DNA of 64,000 bases from a virus: positions 1 through 64,000 of IMG/VR virus record IMGVR_UViG_3300037247_001169; one strand, written 5' to 3'. Shown here piece after piece: positions 1-7,062 of this stretch (the stretch's first letter is position 1; each line of letters starts with the position of its first letter). The notes under the pieces are model-generated. The model did not search any database, was not told where the DNA came from, and saw nothing but the letters and a program-made list of their open reading frames with translations. Made by a program: the position numbers and the translations under genes.

Positions 1-346
1 ACTCCGCTTGATAAGCCTCGCACGCTGCCCGCGCATACTCCCAACCCGCGGGGTCAACAAACGCACAGTGGCCGCCGCGCAACTGCTCGCCATTCGGCAA
101 CGTGACGGGCGCGACAATCCCCGTGCGAACCTGGTAGCTGCCCGCGAGCTCTTTGAGCACGGCGCGAATGCTGTCCGTGGCCATCTGGAAATCTTTCGCC
201 AGGCTCACGATCGACACGCCACGCTGCCACGTGGTCCGCCCGTTGTGATTGCCGTGGCCACCACCGCACGGCAGCGTGCAGAGGATTTCCATGTATAGGC
301 TGCGAGTCTCCAGGGCGATTCCGGTGGCTACGTCATCCATGGGCAT
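1..346 (-). CDS. Putative helix-turn-helix protein, 3' end cut by the window
   Basis: 115 residues are visible; the C-terminus lies outside the window. The protein matches the full 119-aa product at 49990-50349 almost residue for residue, including a stretch (SIVSLAKDFHMTTDSIRAVL) that looks like a helix-turn-helix. A DNA-binding role at the end of the early operon is inferred from that helix pattern only. It starts at ATG 346 inside the last 14 bases of the gene at 333-899, so the two are translationally coupled. Position 1 corresponds to base 50004. Confidence 0.75.
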   Translation of the reverse strand, partial: MPMDDVATGIALETRSLYMEILCTLPCGGGHGNHNGRTTWQRGVSIVSLAKDFQMATDSIRAVLKELAGSYQVRTGIVAPVTLPNGEQLRGGHCAFVDPAGWEYARAACEAYQAE

Positions 347-899
347 TGGCGTTCTCCTTTAAGCCGGGGCGGCCAGCCTTGTCGAACTCCCGCATCGCAG
401 CCTCGAATTCGTGCTGCTCGTTTAAGAACGCGCCGCCGCGGTGTATCGCGCGATTGTCCGACGTTAATGTTTGCCACCAGACCCGAGCCGCCTGCTGGTT
501 CCGACGTGTTCGGTCCTCCCGCTCCGCCTGTTCCTTCCGGCTTGGCCCGCCGGGCTGGACGGTCTCTGCGGGTGCGTCTTTGCAACGGTCCCAATTCTTA
601 ACCAGGCCCGCAGCCGTCACCTTCACCTGGTGCGGCTGTTTGCCTTCAATGTCGGCTCTCATTTTCCGGTACACCTGCGCACGTCGCACAACCTCTGCGT
701 AACCGACCGTATCATTCGGGACCCCCTTTATTTGTCGCAGATCCTTCGCCCCCGCCCGCACGTCGCCGCCATCGAAGCGCGTCAGTCTCTTGATGTCGAC
801 CTCAGACACGAAGCACAGCGCTTCGAGCACGTATTCGCGTGCGTGCGCCCGTTTTTTCTTCACCGGCGCCCATCCGTTTCCTAGCTCGGGGTCAGGCAT
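333..899 (-). CDS. Hypothetical early protein, 188 aa
   Basis: I do not recognise the family. The N-terminal third (VLEALCFVSEVDIKRL) looks like a small helical DNA-binding domain and the C-terminal half is charged and helical (repeated Arg/Glu/Gln). ATG 899 is preferred to the upstream TTG because a GGAG lies about 10 bases upstream. It overlaps the zinc-binding gene upstream by 8 bases. The corresponding place in the right-hand early region (50.36-51.5 kb) holds different genes, so this is a variable slot. Confidence 0.7.
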   Translation of the reverse strand: MPDPELGNGWAPVKKKRAHAREYVLEALCFVSEVDIKRLTRFDGGDVRAGAKDLRQIKGVPNDTVGYAEVVRRAQVYRKMRADIEGKQPHQVKVTAAGLVKNWDRCKDAPAETVQPGGPSRKEQAEREDRTRRNQQAARVWWQTLTSDNRAIHRGGAFLNEQHEFEAAMREFDKAGRPGLKENANAHG

Positions 900-1071
900 C
901 GTCAACAATCTCCGCAGTCGCCCTTTCGAGCATCGCCCAACACCTCCGACAGTAAACTAATAGCAGCGAATAACGACCCGCACACTTCGGACAAACCGGC
1001 ATGTGGCAATTGAAGCAGCCGTTCGAGGCTGCTTTGCCGCAACTGCACCGTCGATACACAATGTCCGCCAT
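892..1071 (-). CDS. Small cysteine-rich (zinc ribbon-like) protein
   Basis: 59 residues with eight cysteines spaced as C-x-C, C-x2-C, C-x2-C and C-x2-C, the usual look of a small zinc-binding fold. The start chosen (MADIVYRR) has a GGAGA about 7 bases upstream; a longer reading from 1092 is possible. Function unknown; such proteins in phage early regions often act as modulators or adaptor proteins, which here is only inference. Confidence 0.65.
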   Translation of the reverse strand: MADIVYRRCSCGKAASNGCFNCHMPVCPKCAGRYSLLLVYCRRCWAMLERATAEIVDDA

Positions 1072-1092
1072 CACCGTCTCCGTTCGTGGCAC

Positions 1093-1231
1093 TCATCTCC
1101 CCATGTTCGGGAAGGGTTAGATCCTGAGTCCATACGATCCCCGTCGAAACGGGGCGCGTGGTAAGGATTTCGGTTTAGGGCCGAGTCCGTCGCCACACGC
1201 TCACAGGCAATTCACAGCGCTCCTGTGAGTT
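1093..1231. other. Intergenic region with hairpins
   Basis: Non-coding stretch with three inverted repeats: CCCCGT (1139-1144) with ACGGGG (1149-1154) around a CGAA loop; a bulged stem around 1166-1190 closing a 7-base loop; and CTCACAGG (1200-1207) with CCTGTGAG (1222-1229). No T-run follows any of them on either strand, so they are not obvious intrinsic terminators. No tRNA fold could be closed. Confidence 0.4.
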
Positions 1232-1525
1232 TCACCCCAGCGCCCGAGAGCCACTAAGTCGACGCCCACCCACCGTGCCGGCATAGGCCCTCGTATCTAA
1301 CCGCTGTCGGTTCCAAGCTCCGACTCGCTGCCCACGTTCCGCAGCCCCATGAGCGGGGTAAGCTAGATTGTCGAAAGAGAACCCGCCTTTGAATTCCAGA
1401 ACTGATGCTACTCGGCACGGGAATTCGCCGGCGGGGCGTATCAAGTCAAATGTCATTGTGTCGAGTAGCATCCTTGCATTCTCACGAAGTCGCCCAGGCG
1501 TGTCAAGCCTTATTCTGTGTCGCAA
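1232..1525 (-). CDS. Possible small early protein
   Basis: An open frame fills the space between two better-supported genes. No domain is recognisable and the true start is unclear: internal ATGs near 1470 and 1455 have only weak AAGG-like sites. No counterpart is found in the right-hand early region. Coding status is uncertain. Confidence 0.35.
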   Translation of the reverse strand: MRHRIRLDTPGRLRENARMLLDTMTFDLIRPAGEFPCRVASVLEFKGGFSFDNLAYPAHGAAERGQRVGAWNRQRLDTRAYAGTVGGRRLSGSRALG

Positions 1526-1551
1526 ATACGGACGCCGCCGGGCGGGCGCCG

Positions 1552-1929
1552 TTATTTACATTCTCGCAACGCCTTACACGTTCGTTCAAAAAGCATTTCC
1601 AGGACCGCACGACCAGACGCGTCGGGCGGAGGCGGAGTATCGTACAAGTCCAGGACCGCTCCGACGACGCCTAGGGCAGCGGGATACCCGCTTCGCGCCG
1701 CCGCACAAAATCGGTAGTTGGGTAGACGCCGCCTGGAAGAGTAAAGGTCCCATAAAATCGCCTCCTGCTTCCCTGCATCCTTCCGCAGCTCGCCGTCCTT
1801 GCGGACGCCGATCATCGTCGCCACTGTCCGCACGCCACTCTGCCCCCATACCTCCCACGGTCCGGGTGTTGCGGACTCGCAGAGTTGAATCTGCAAGCAC
1901 AACCAACGTCTCAAGTCTGCTGTGTCCAA
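1552..1929 (-). CDS. Ea22-like phage protein
   Basis: 125 aa. The opening (LRRWLCLQIQLCESATPGPW) is typical of the small Ea22-type phage proteins of unknown role, which carry an ATPGPW motif followed by a region about age of data or access arrays. The start appears to be TTG, two bases after the stop of the upstream gene, so it probably depends on coupling. Acidic/basic mixed C-terminus without membrane segments. The family assignment rests on the motif alone. Confidence 0.65.
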   Translation of the reverse strand: MDTADLRRWLCLQIQLCESATPGPWEVWGQSGVRTVATMIGVRKDGELRKDAGKQEAILWDLYSSRRRLPNYRFCAAARSGYPAALGVVGAVLDLYDTPPPPDASGRAVLEMLFERTCKALRECK

Positions 1930-1930
1930 C

Positions 1931-2236
1931 TCACATTACCTCGTCACCGGGCCACCGAATCCGAATCCGGCAGCCACACGTCAGCACGATATCCGGGCCG
2001 GCCGTAGGCTTTGGCCGCGACATTGCACCGCAATTCGGGCACTTTGAGGATGGGGTCACCAGCTCCACGTTGTCCGCACACGCCTGGGCGGCCGTCATGC
2101 CGCGGCGGTAGCACGTCGGGTGGTCGCACTTGCGGCACGCTCGGCCGATGCTCCAGGTTGCCTCGTAGCACCCCCCGCCTTTCGTCGGGACGCTCAGAAA
2201 CGGGCCGCACAGTATGGCGTTCAGTTCGCCGGTCAT
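1931..2236 (-). CDS. Zinc-binding protein, 101 aa
   Basis: Four-cysteine pattern (CxxCD...C, CPNCG, CGC) consistent with a zinc ribbon. A homologue about 85 percent identical lies at 54654-54962 in the second early region, which supports the reading frame and start (MTGELNAIL in both). The start overlaps the stop of the upstream gene by four bases (ATGA). Function unknown. Confidence 0.8.
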   Translation of the reverse strand: MTGELNAILCGPFLSVPTKGGGCYEATWSIGRACRKCDHPTCYRRGMTAAQACADNVELVTPSSKCPNCGAMSRPKPTAGPDIVLTCGCRIRIRWPGDEVM

Positions 2237-2517
2237 CCGTTCACCTCGTCGTCCTCGTCGTCCACGTACTCTTCTGCCATCACTTCAGCGCCGTCCGCCA
2301 GGCGTTTCGCGTTGTCCTGTTCCCGCCGCTTCACGGCCTCGTTAGTGTCTGGCTGGTCATCGCCCCGCCGCTTCATGGCCTCGTCGGTGAAGGCCTGGGC
2401 TTCGTTGAATACGCTCTCGGGGGTGCCTACGTCGCCGTAACCCGACCGGCCTTGCAGAATCGCCACCGCAAACCGCTCGCGGAGTTTCGCGTGCTCGCTC
2501 AGTCCGTCGTTGCTCAT
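2233..2517 (-). CDS. Acidic hypothetical protein
   Basis: 94 aa. The C-terminus (QDNAKRLADGAE plus an acidic tail) is shared with the 73-aa product at 55089-55310, while the N-terminal halves differ, so the two are mosaic relatives. ATG 2517 has a GGGAGAG site 6-12 bases upstream and overlaps the preceding stop as ATGA, which decides the start over the longer reading. Function unknown. Confidence 0.75.
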   Translation of the reverse strand: MSNDGLSEHAKLRERFAVAILQGRSGYGDVGTPESVFNEAQAFTDEAMKRRGDDQPDTNEAVKRREQDNAKRLADGAEVMAEEYVDDEDDEVNG

Positions 2518-3047
2518 GCTCGCTCTCCCGTCGTTACCGCCTCTGCTGGGGGCTTCACCCATGACTTAAGGCCCCATTCGTCAAGCCCCTTATATTCCCA
2601 CCCCGCACAACGGGGACAAAACCACAGCTCTTCTCCGTCGTCTCGTGGCCATGGCTTAGTTCCTTCGGGCTGTTTGCAATCCGGGCACAGTGCGCGTGTG
2701 CCATCGATAACCCGTAGCCGATTCGGAAACAGCCGAATTGGATTTCGCGTAGGCGGATCATGCTCAGCGTCATCGTCATCGTCTACCCATACGAGTACGC
2801 CCCCCCTGAAAGGACGCATGACCGTCCCACGCATGGTCTCTTCGACATCCGTTTCCCAGCCGGTTTCTCCCATCGGAACGCGCAGCTCAAACTCTACCCG
2901 CTGACCAGCAGGAAACTCAGCCAAGTATCTCGCGCATCGAAAATGCAAACTCGTGACACCCAACCCGCGCAAAGCCACCAGCTTCGCGGCTTTGATCTCA
3001 CAGCCGTTGTTCGTGTGCGGACAATTCTTACAGGGCTTCACGAACAT
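2514..3047 (-). CDS. Zinc-finger hypothetical protein, 177 aa
   Basis: Cysteines sit at both ends: a CKNCPHTNNGC cluster near the start and a CPDC...CPRC pair near residues 125-150, the look of two zinc-binding knuckles around a beta-rich middle with an acidic DDDDD patch. No homologue occurs in the second early region. It is coupled by ATGA to the next gene. Function unknown. Confidence 0.75.
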   Translation of the reverse strand: MFVKPCKNCPHTNNGCEIKAAKLVALRGLGVTSLHFRCARYLAEFPAGQRVEFELRVPMGETGWETDVEETMRGTVMRPFRGGVLVWVDDDDDAEHDPPTRNPIRLFPNRLRVIDGTRALCPDCKQPEGTKPWPRDDGEELWFCPRCAGWEYKGLDEWGLKSWVKPPAEAVTTGERA

Positions 3048-3050
3048 TCG

Positions 3051-3792
3051 TCACTCTCCCTTACTCCAACCCGCCGCGCCGGCGTCCACATCGCACACAT
3101 ACCGCCCGTCGAAGTCCACCTCGTAGGGCTTGGTCCATTCGGGCTCAGGGGGAACAACGATGTCGTCATTATCAGAGGCGCTGTCCGCGACGCGAGCCGC
3201 CCATTCTCCGGCTTCTAGCTGTTGCTCGTCGGTCCACCGCACGATGACTGCGAGCGGAATTGTCGCGCGCCGCTAAGAGCAACCCATTGCGTACAATCTC
3301 TGGCGTAAGCTCCGGCCGGGACTGCGCCGCCTCGCCGGGCTCGGCCCCTAGCTTTTCTTCGTAATCATCTTCGTCTTCATCTGACGGGCGCGCCCGTCTT
3401 TGGGCTTCGAGCGTCTGGACTATCTCTTCCTTCGTCATGGGCTCCGTCCGCTCGGGTGCGTTCGCACCTGTCTCGCTGTCTGCCGTTGCGGACGTATCGC
3501 CCTGGTTTAGATCCTCAATCAGCCCTTCCATCGTATCGAATGACTGCTGCTCGGGTGCGGGTGCGTCGGCGAGGAGGGCTTCGGCACGAGCAACGGCCTC
3601 CTCGGGTTGGCACTTCGCCTTGTGATACCAGCCGTCGACGAACAGCCGCAGCACCGCCAGCGGCTCGGCAAGGGCGTCGGCTTGGATGTCGGCTATGCAG
3701 CCGCATTCCGTGTCTTCCACGTTCTTTTCGGTTCCGCGAGTCCCAAGCGACCGCGCCGTGAATTCATCGTACCATACTTCCGCCGTCTTCAT
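3051..3792 (-). pseudogene. Hypothetical protein gene split by a frameshift
   Basis: The intact relative at 55307-56137 (276 aa) runs through LTPEIVQNGLLL to a conserved tail ending in an acidic DVD segment. Here the frame from ATG 3792 follows it to the matching LTPEIVRNGLLLAAR, then leaves it; the conserved tail resumes in another frame from about 3242 to 3051. A one-base deletion near 3265 explains this. The start (MKTAEVW) overlaps the upstream stop as ATGA in both copies. Function unknown. It may be a real mutation or a sequencing error. Confidence 0.7.
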
Positions 3793-3977
3793 CGCTCGGT
3801 CTCCCACTTCCGCCGCCAGCGTGCCGGTGCAAGGCGACGGCATTTCTCGCAGTTGACGTTTTTCCACCACCAACTAGTAGATGCCCGTTTCTTCGCGGTT
3901 CCAACACATAGGACAAACACCCCTGCCGTTGAGAGCGCTGTCGTATCCTGGAATATCCGCTTATGCGTCTCCGCCAT
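3789..3977 (-). CDS. Small conserved zinc-type protein, 62 aa
   Basis: Hidden in a longer overlapping frame, but 62 residues from MAETHKRIFQD are about 90 percent identical to 56134-56322. Contains an LC.....WWWKN.x.CEKCRR pattern, so a three- or four-cysteine metal site is likely. Begins inside the last 17 bases of the DUF1353 gene upstream. Function unknown. Confidence 0.8.
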   Translation of the reverse strand: MAETHKRIFQDTTALSTAGVFVLCVGTAKKRASTSWWWKNVNCEKCRRLAPARWRRKWETER

Positions 3978-4590
3978 CGGCAGCCTCCGCCTCGATCTCG
4001 TCGAGCTGTTTGTCCAGCGCAATCCGCAACTTGTGGGCGTTCCAGAACTTGTGGGCGTTCCAGGCCCCGTGGCCGCCGAAGTAGACGCCCAGGAAACACC
4101 GGATGCTTCGATGGTCCTGCACGCCAGCCCAGACCATCCATTCAAGGAACATCACGTCGCACTGTGTTTTGGTAAACGTCCGCCACTCATATACCCAGGC
4201 TCCGTTCCGCATTTGTCGAACTTGGACGCGGCCGCAATTGTAGTACAGCCAGTTGTGCCAGATGGCTGCCAGCCGGACACGGCCACCGGGGCGAACGCCA
4301 AGCAAGGACCACAGCCAACGGGGGATGGACACGCCATCGCACCGCCACGGCTTCTTGCCCCCGTAACACCGTTCTGCGGGAATGAATAAGCGCCAAGCCC
4401 ATTGCAGTGGGAAGTCGATAGCCGACATCAGAACATACAGGTTACCGTCTGCCCTGGCATCCGGGTGGTCCAACGGCGTGATGGGTCGGTCCGGAAACTT
4501 GAGAACCGACGGGCCGAACCGTGCGCGCGTCGTGCGCCGCAACGTCGTACCGATAAGACGGTCTGCCCAATGGTCGATTCTACCTACCAT
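3961..4590 (-). CDS. DUF1353-family phage protein
   Basis: 209 aa. The central part (CDGVSIPRWLWSLLG, then an HNWLYYN segment) is the signature of DUF1353, a small family common in phage lysis or tail-adjacent regions with unknown biochemistry. Related to the 150-aa product at 56445-56897, from which it differs by a longer N-terminus. GAGG lies just upstream of ATG 4590, which sits inside the lipoprotein gene. Confidence 0.75.
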   Translation of the reverse strand: MVGRIDHWADRLIGTTLRRTTRARFGPSVLKFPDRPITPLDHPDARADGNLYVLMSAIDFPLQWAWRLFIPAERCYGGKKPWRCDGVSIPRWLWSLLGVRPGGRVRLAAIWHNWLYYNCGRVQVRQMRNGAWVYEWRTFTKTQCDVMFLEWMVWAGVQDHRSIRCFLGVYFGGHGAWNAHKFWNAHKLRIALDKQLDEIEAEAADGGDA

Positions 4591-4753
4591 CGTCCTCGGC
4601 CTTCTCGTGTTCGGGTTCGTCCGGCGTCAACACGTCTACCACCGCCACGACCGCTTTCACCGCGACGTAGGCGATTTTCACGGCGGTCCGCGGGGCCATG
4701 CAGCCACACAGCGGCAACGCGAGGGCGAGTAGTAGGGGGAGGGTGCGTTTCAT
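4580..4753 (-). CDS. Small lipoprotein, 57 aa
   Basis: MKRTLPLLLALALPLCGC is a lipoprotein signal peptide with a lipobox ending at Cys18, followed by a short hydrophobic segment (AYVAVKAVVAVVDVL) and an acidic tail. It is the homologue of 57164-57340. The position beside DUF1353 and small membrane proteins fits a lysis cassette (an o-spanin-like partner is possible), but no spanin partner overlap is present, so this is inference. Too short and too overlapped to be obvious from open frames alone. Confidence 0.75.
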   Translation of the reverse strand: MKRTLPLLLALALPLCGCMAPRTAVKIAYVAVKAVVAVVDVLTPDEPEHEKAEDDGR

Positions 4754-4756
4754 GGT

Positions 4757-4972
4757 CTATCTTCCTAACATCTTACGGGCCTCTTCGCGGCGGTCGTGTT
4801 GCAGATACTCGCCATCCTTCAGCCCGAGGCGGGTACGAGCATCGGCGATACGTTGTGGCGTGGTCGGCAGTCCGCCAATGTACTTCACCTTGCAAATCGA
4901 ACACACGGCCTCCTGCGTGACGTAAGCAAAGAGGTCGTCCTTCTGCGGAGCATTACAAATTTGGCAATCCAT
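4757..4972 (-). CDS. Small two-CxxC protein
   Basis: 71 aa with CQIC near the start and CSIC near residue 27, a zinc-ribbon pattern, then a charged helical tail. ATG 4972 has a GGAGA site about 7 bases upstream, immediately after a hairpin (4985-5000). Function unknown. Confidence 0.7.
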   Translation of the reverse strand: MDCQICNAPQKDDLFAYVTQEAVCSICKVKYIGGLPTTPQRIADARTRLGLKDGEYLQHDRREEARKMLGR

Positions 4973-4984
4973 CACACTCTCCTT

Positions 4985-5000
4985 GCCCGCCTACGCGGGC
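4985..5000 (-). other. Hairpin in front of a ribosome binding site
   Basis: GCCCGC and GCGGGC arms close a four-base loop that holds the stop codon of the upstream gene; AAGGAG follows directly on the minus strand. The same design recurs at 5401-5418 and 57688-57705, with a weaker form near 5237-5256. It could stabilise processed mRNA ends or tune translation of the next gene. Confidence 0.5.
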
Positions 5001-5224
5001 GGATGGTGCTTTCGCATCGCTGCCTTTACGGCATCCTTGCTGCCCAATCGTTTTTCCAGCATCGCCATGCGTTGCTGATGGGCATGGCTGTGCCTCGGAC
5101 CCCCGTCCCAGCCCCTCCTGCTTCCTGGGGGAACGTGATGCGGTGGACCAAGGCGCCATCTCGCCGTAGCGACCACGCCAAGCAGGAAGGCTGCGGCTAC
5201 CGCTATCAATCCATATTCGTTCAT
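4991..5224 (-). CDS. Single-pass membrane protein
   Basis: 77 aa from MNEYGLIAVAAAFLLGVVATARW, one N-terminal transmembrane helix followed by a basic, histidine-rich cytoplasmic tail. AGGAG lies 9 bases upstream of ATG 5224. Size and topology would suit an i-spanin or holin accessory, but no family signature is visible. Confidence 0.65.
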   Translation of the reverse strand: MNEYGLIAVAAAFLLGVVATARWRLGPPHHVPPGSRRGWDGGPRHSHAHQQRMAMLEKRLGSKDAVKAAMRKHHPPA

Positions 5225-5226
5225 AG

Positions 5227-5394
5227 TCACATTCTCCTTGCGCGCCGACGCGGGCGGGGTGCAAATCGCACCATTACCCAGCCGCGCGGCTTGCCGACGA
5301 TCATGGCCGCGGTCACCCACTGCCCGCCGTTGGGCGCCAGCACTGTCGTAGAGGGCGCCACACTGCTGGAACTCGTATCACACATCGCAAGCAT
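5227..5394 (-). CDS. Possible small basic protein
   Basis: About 55 aa ending in an arginine-rich tail (RPRRRARR). The start is uncertain: ATG 5394 follows the hairpin at 5401-5418 but lacks a clear AGGAG. No counterpart in the second early region, where the same slot holds a 112-aa gene. Weak candidate. Confidence 0.4.
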   Translation of the reverse strand: MLAMCDTSSSSVAPSTTVLAPNGGQWVTAAMIVGKPRGWVMVRFAPRPRRRARRM

Positions 5395-5400
5395 CCGTTT

Positions 5401-5418
5401 GCCCGCCATTCGGCGGGC
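5401..5418 (-). other. Intergenic hairpin
   Basis: Perfect 7-bp stem (GCCCGCC, 5401-5407; GGCGGGC, 5412-5418) with an ATTC loop. The adjacent GGGGTCATATTCGCT on the plus strand is repeated at 57706-57720 beside an equivalent hairpin, so the element is shared by both early regions. Confidence 0.5.
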
Positions 5419-5422
5419 GGGG

Positions 5423-5506
5423 TCATATTCGCTTCCTGATAGGACAATCTTCCACAGCATGATCCATGCTATGACACTGAGTGCATCTACTGGCTAGCAT
5501 CGGCAT
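5423..5506 (-). CDS. CCHC zinc-knuckle mini-protein, 27 aa
   Basis: Below usual annotation size. Starts at ATG 5506 overlapping the stop of the upstream gene as TGATG, with AGGGGG just upstream. The peptide contains CTQCHSMDHAVEDC, an exact C-x2-C-x4-H-x4-C zinc knuckle, then a basic IRKRI tail. Zinc knuckles of this spacing bind single-stranded nucleic acid. The equivalent slot near 57.75 kb holds only a shorter, unrelated peptide. Confidence 0.55.
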   Translation of the reverse strand: MPMLASRCTQCHSMDHAVEDCPIRKRI

Positions 5507-6300
5507 CACCCCCTTACCCTCGGTATGAGACCAGCGTCAATCAGGGCCGCGGGAATCGACTGCGAGGCTTCGACCCACCGGCCCTGCCCTGTGTGGAGCA
5601 ACGCACAGCCCGTGTCGCGGAACGTGGCGAGGCGGATCGCCTCGGGCGCCTGCGCGTCTTGCCACCACCTGCTTTGAAACTGTAGCATGTGCGCGGGCGT
5701 TTCATTGGCGAACTCGCGCAGCATCCCCGCCACTCTCACGTTGGCGGGGTACGAAAGGGCGCGAGGCCCCGAGAGTGAGGCGGCGTTGATAAACACGATG
5801 TTGGCAAAGCTCTCCTGTGCGGCGCGGCAGATCAACTCGGCCTTGAGCTGCTCAACCTCGTTTCGGGAAGGCACAGACGGACCCCAGTAGTAAGTTACGT
5901 CTTGCGGGAAGGCCGCATTCACGATGGCCTCCACCAGCTTGTCCGCGTCGAACGCTTGCTCGCCCGTCCACACCGGGTGCATCGCGCTCTCGGCATCGAT
6001 GACAAAGACATCGTCTTCGGCATCCTCCAGGCACGCGACAACCTCACCCCTCACCCTGCGCCACCCCTCCGGCGAGGCGTGGTTGTCTTTCAGCAGTGCG
6101 TGTACCTTGAGCCCCCGAATGATGCCCATGCGCGGAACCTGTGCCTGGATAATGCTGTATACGTCCGCGTTGCCCGGCACGGTCGTTACGACACACGTGC
6201 CTGTCATCCCCAGGAAGTTCTTCAGCCCCTCGATCGTGGGTTCTTCGTGGGCCTCGCGGTTACACTGCACGTAGGGCACGATGCCAGCAATGCTAGTCAT
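5506..6300 (-). CDS. Conserved phage protein, TIM-barrel-like, 264 aa
   Basis: Homologous over its length to 57761-58588. Shared segments include a P-x-VxCN N-terminus, VPRM.I..GLK, ASPEGW, and an FVxDxESAM.PVW segment whose acidic residues on predicted strand ends recall glycoside-hydrolase TIM barrels. Both end in LIDAGLIPRVRG. No signal peptide. An enzyme acting on cell-wall glycan would fit its place among small membrane and lipoproteins, but that is inference; no named family could be assigned. Confidence 0.7.
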   Translation of the reverse strand: MTSIAGIVPYVQCNREAHEEPTIEGLKNFLGMTGTCVVTTVPGNADVYSIIQAQVPRMGIIRGLKVHALLKDNHASPEGWRRVRGEVVACLEDAEDDVFVIDAESAMHPVWTGEQAFDADKLVEAIVNAAFPQDVTYYWGPSVPSRNEVEQLKAELICRAAQESFANIVFINAASLSGPRALSYPANVRVAGMLREFANETPAHMLQFQSRWWQDAQAPEAIRLATFRDTGCALLHTGQGRWVEASQSIPAALIDAGLIPRVRG

Positions 6301-6333
6301 TTAAGTTCCTTTCAATCCACACGCTGCGAGTCT

Positions 6334-6468
6334 CATTGTCGTTCTCCGTGAATGCTCAGCGATAGCATTACCAGAAACAGGATTACGGCGAGCGAGAACG
6401 GGGGCACCACCCGGATGGCCCAGGTGATGACCCAGTCCTCAAACGCCGTTACGGGGTAGATAATCACC
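6334..6468 (-). CDS. Single-span membrane mini-protein, 44 aa
   Basis: Starts at GTG 6468 overlapping the upstream micro-gene stop (GTGA). One hydrophobic helix (VVPPFSLAVILFLVMLSLS) after a short polar N-terminus. A 41-aa homologue with the same GTG overlap is at 59216-59341, with substitutions that keep the frame, which supports coding. A small holin or regulator of one is plausible. Confidence 0.65.
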
Positions 6469-6539
6469 CCTCGTCTCCGATGCTGATCAGGCCGAAGCGG
6501 CCCTCAATCCAACTGTACAAAAACTCGATCCACGACATT
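6465..6539 (-). CDS. Conserved 24-aa micro-protein
   Basis: Peptide ending LYSWIEGRFGLISIGDEG; 21 of 24 residues match 59338-59412 while synonymous positions differ. A strong AAGGAG precedes ATG 6539. Always directly upstream of the membrane mini-protein, with overlapping stop and start codons. An amphipathic peptide or a leader coupling translation of the next gene are both possible. Confidence 0.6.
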
Positions 6540-6770
6540 TGCAATCTCCTTCAAGTTGTGCCCGCAACACACGGGCGTTGACATCAAGGGCGGGAGGCCG
6601 GTCCTGCCCCGGCCTTGCGAATATTTCGCCGCAATGGCGACTAGCGATCGTTCGCTACGCCGCTCCCGCCCAATAAGCGGCCCTCGGCTGTCGCTCTCGC
6701 GACGCGATACATTGGGCCGCGTATCGCCAATCAAGGGCGGGAGGCCGGAGTCTAACCGTCCCGAGAAAAA
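6540..6770. other. Intergenic region with a conserved nested hairpin
   Basis: Outer arms CGGCCC (6678-6683) and GGGCCG (6714-6719) enclose GTCGC-TCTC-GCGAC (6690-6703). The same element, nearly unchanged, is at 59782-59823 although flanking genes differ. No open frame is shared between the copies here, so conservation seems to act on DNA or RNA structure. Confidence 0.5.
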
Positions 6771-6872
6771 CTACGCTCGCCTGAACGTCGCTCCCGCCCG
6801 CAGTCTGTTGCAAACCCTTGCCGTGTAATCGATCTTGGTCTGCGTGCAAGCCGCAATGCCCGCATCATCCAC
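6771..6872 (-). CDS. Conserved small protein, 33 aa
   Basis: Probable GTG start at 6872 overlapping the stop of the gene upstream. The last 28 residues (IAACTQTKIDYTARVCNRL onward) are identical to the product at 59875-59967, and the DNA is also identical there. Because conservation is at the base level, an RNA role cannot be excluded. Confidence 0.5.
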   Translation of the reverse strand: MDDAGIAACTQTKIDYTARVCNRLRAGATFRRA

Positions 6873-7062
6873 CAAACACTTTCAAGTAGACATCATTCAG
6901 CCAGGTCATCTGAGACGTCGTCGGCTGCCAGCCAAAACGACTCGTGTCCGACTGCCGGTGCAGGGACGCGATGAAGTATTTGTCCCTGTCCGTCATCGTG
7001 TCGCCCTCGTCGAGCATCAGCTCATCGATCATCCCTTTCCACGTTTTGTCGAACTTTCCCAT
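6865..7062 (-). CDS. Conserved small protein, 65 aa
   Basis: Begins MGKFDKTW and ends VYLKVFG; the relative at 59964-60158 begins MGTFDKAW and ends IWRKVFG with a similar W-x-P-T-x-x-Q-M segment, giving clear but diverged homology. A pattern of F, D, W and a C-terminal helix is typical of small phage replication-associated proteins, but the role is unknown. Confidence 0.75.
   Translation of the reverse strand: MGKFDKTWKGMIDELMLDEGDTMTDRDKYFIASLHRQSDTSRFGWQPTTSQMTWLNDVYLKVFGG

Noticed and set aside
1135-1230. tRNA on either strand
   Set aside because: A bulged stem with a TTTAGGG loop and a CCCCGT-CGAA-ACGGGG hairpin suggested one, but the T loop has the wrong length and no acceptor stem closes.
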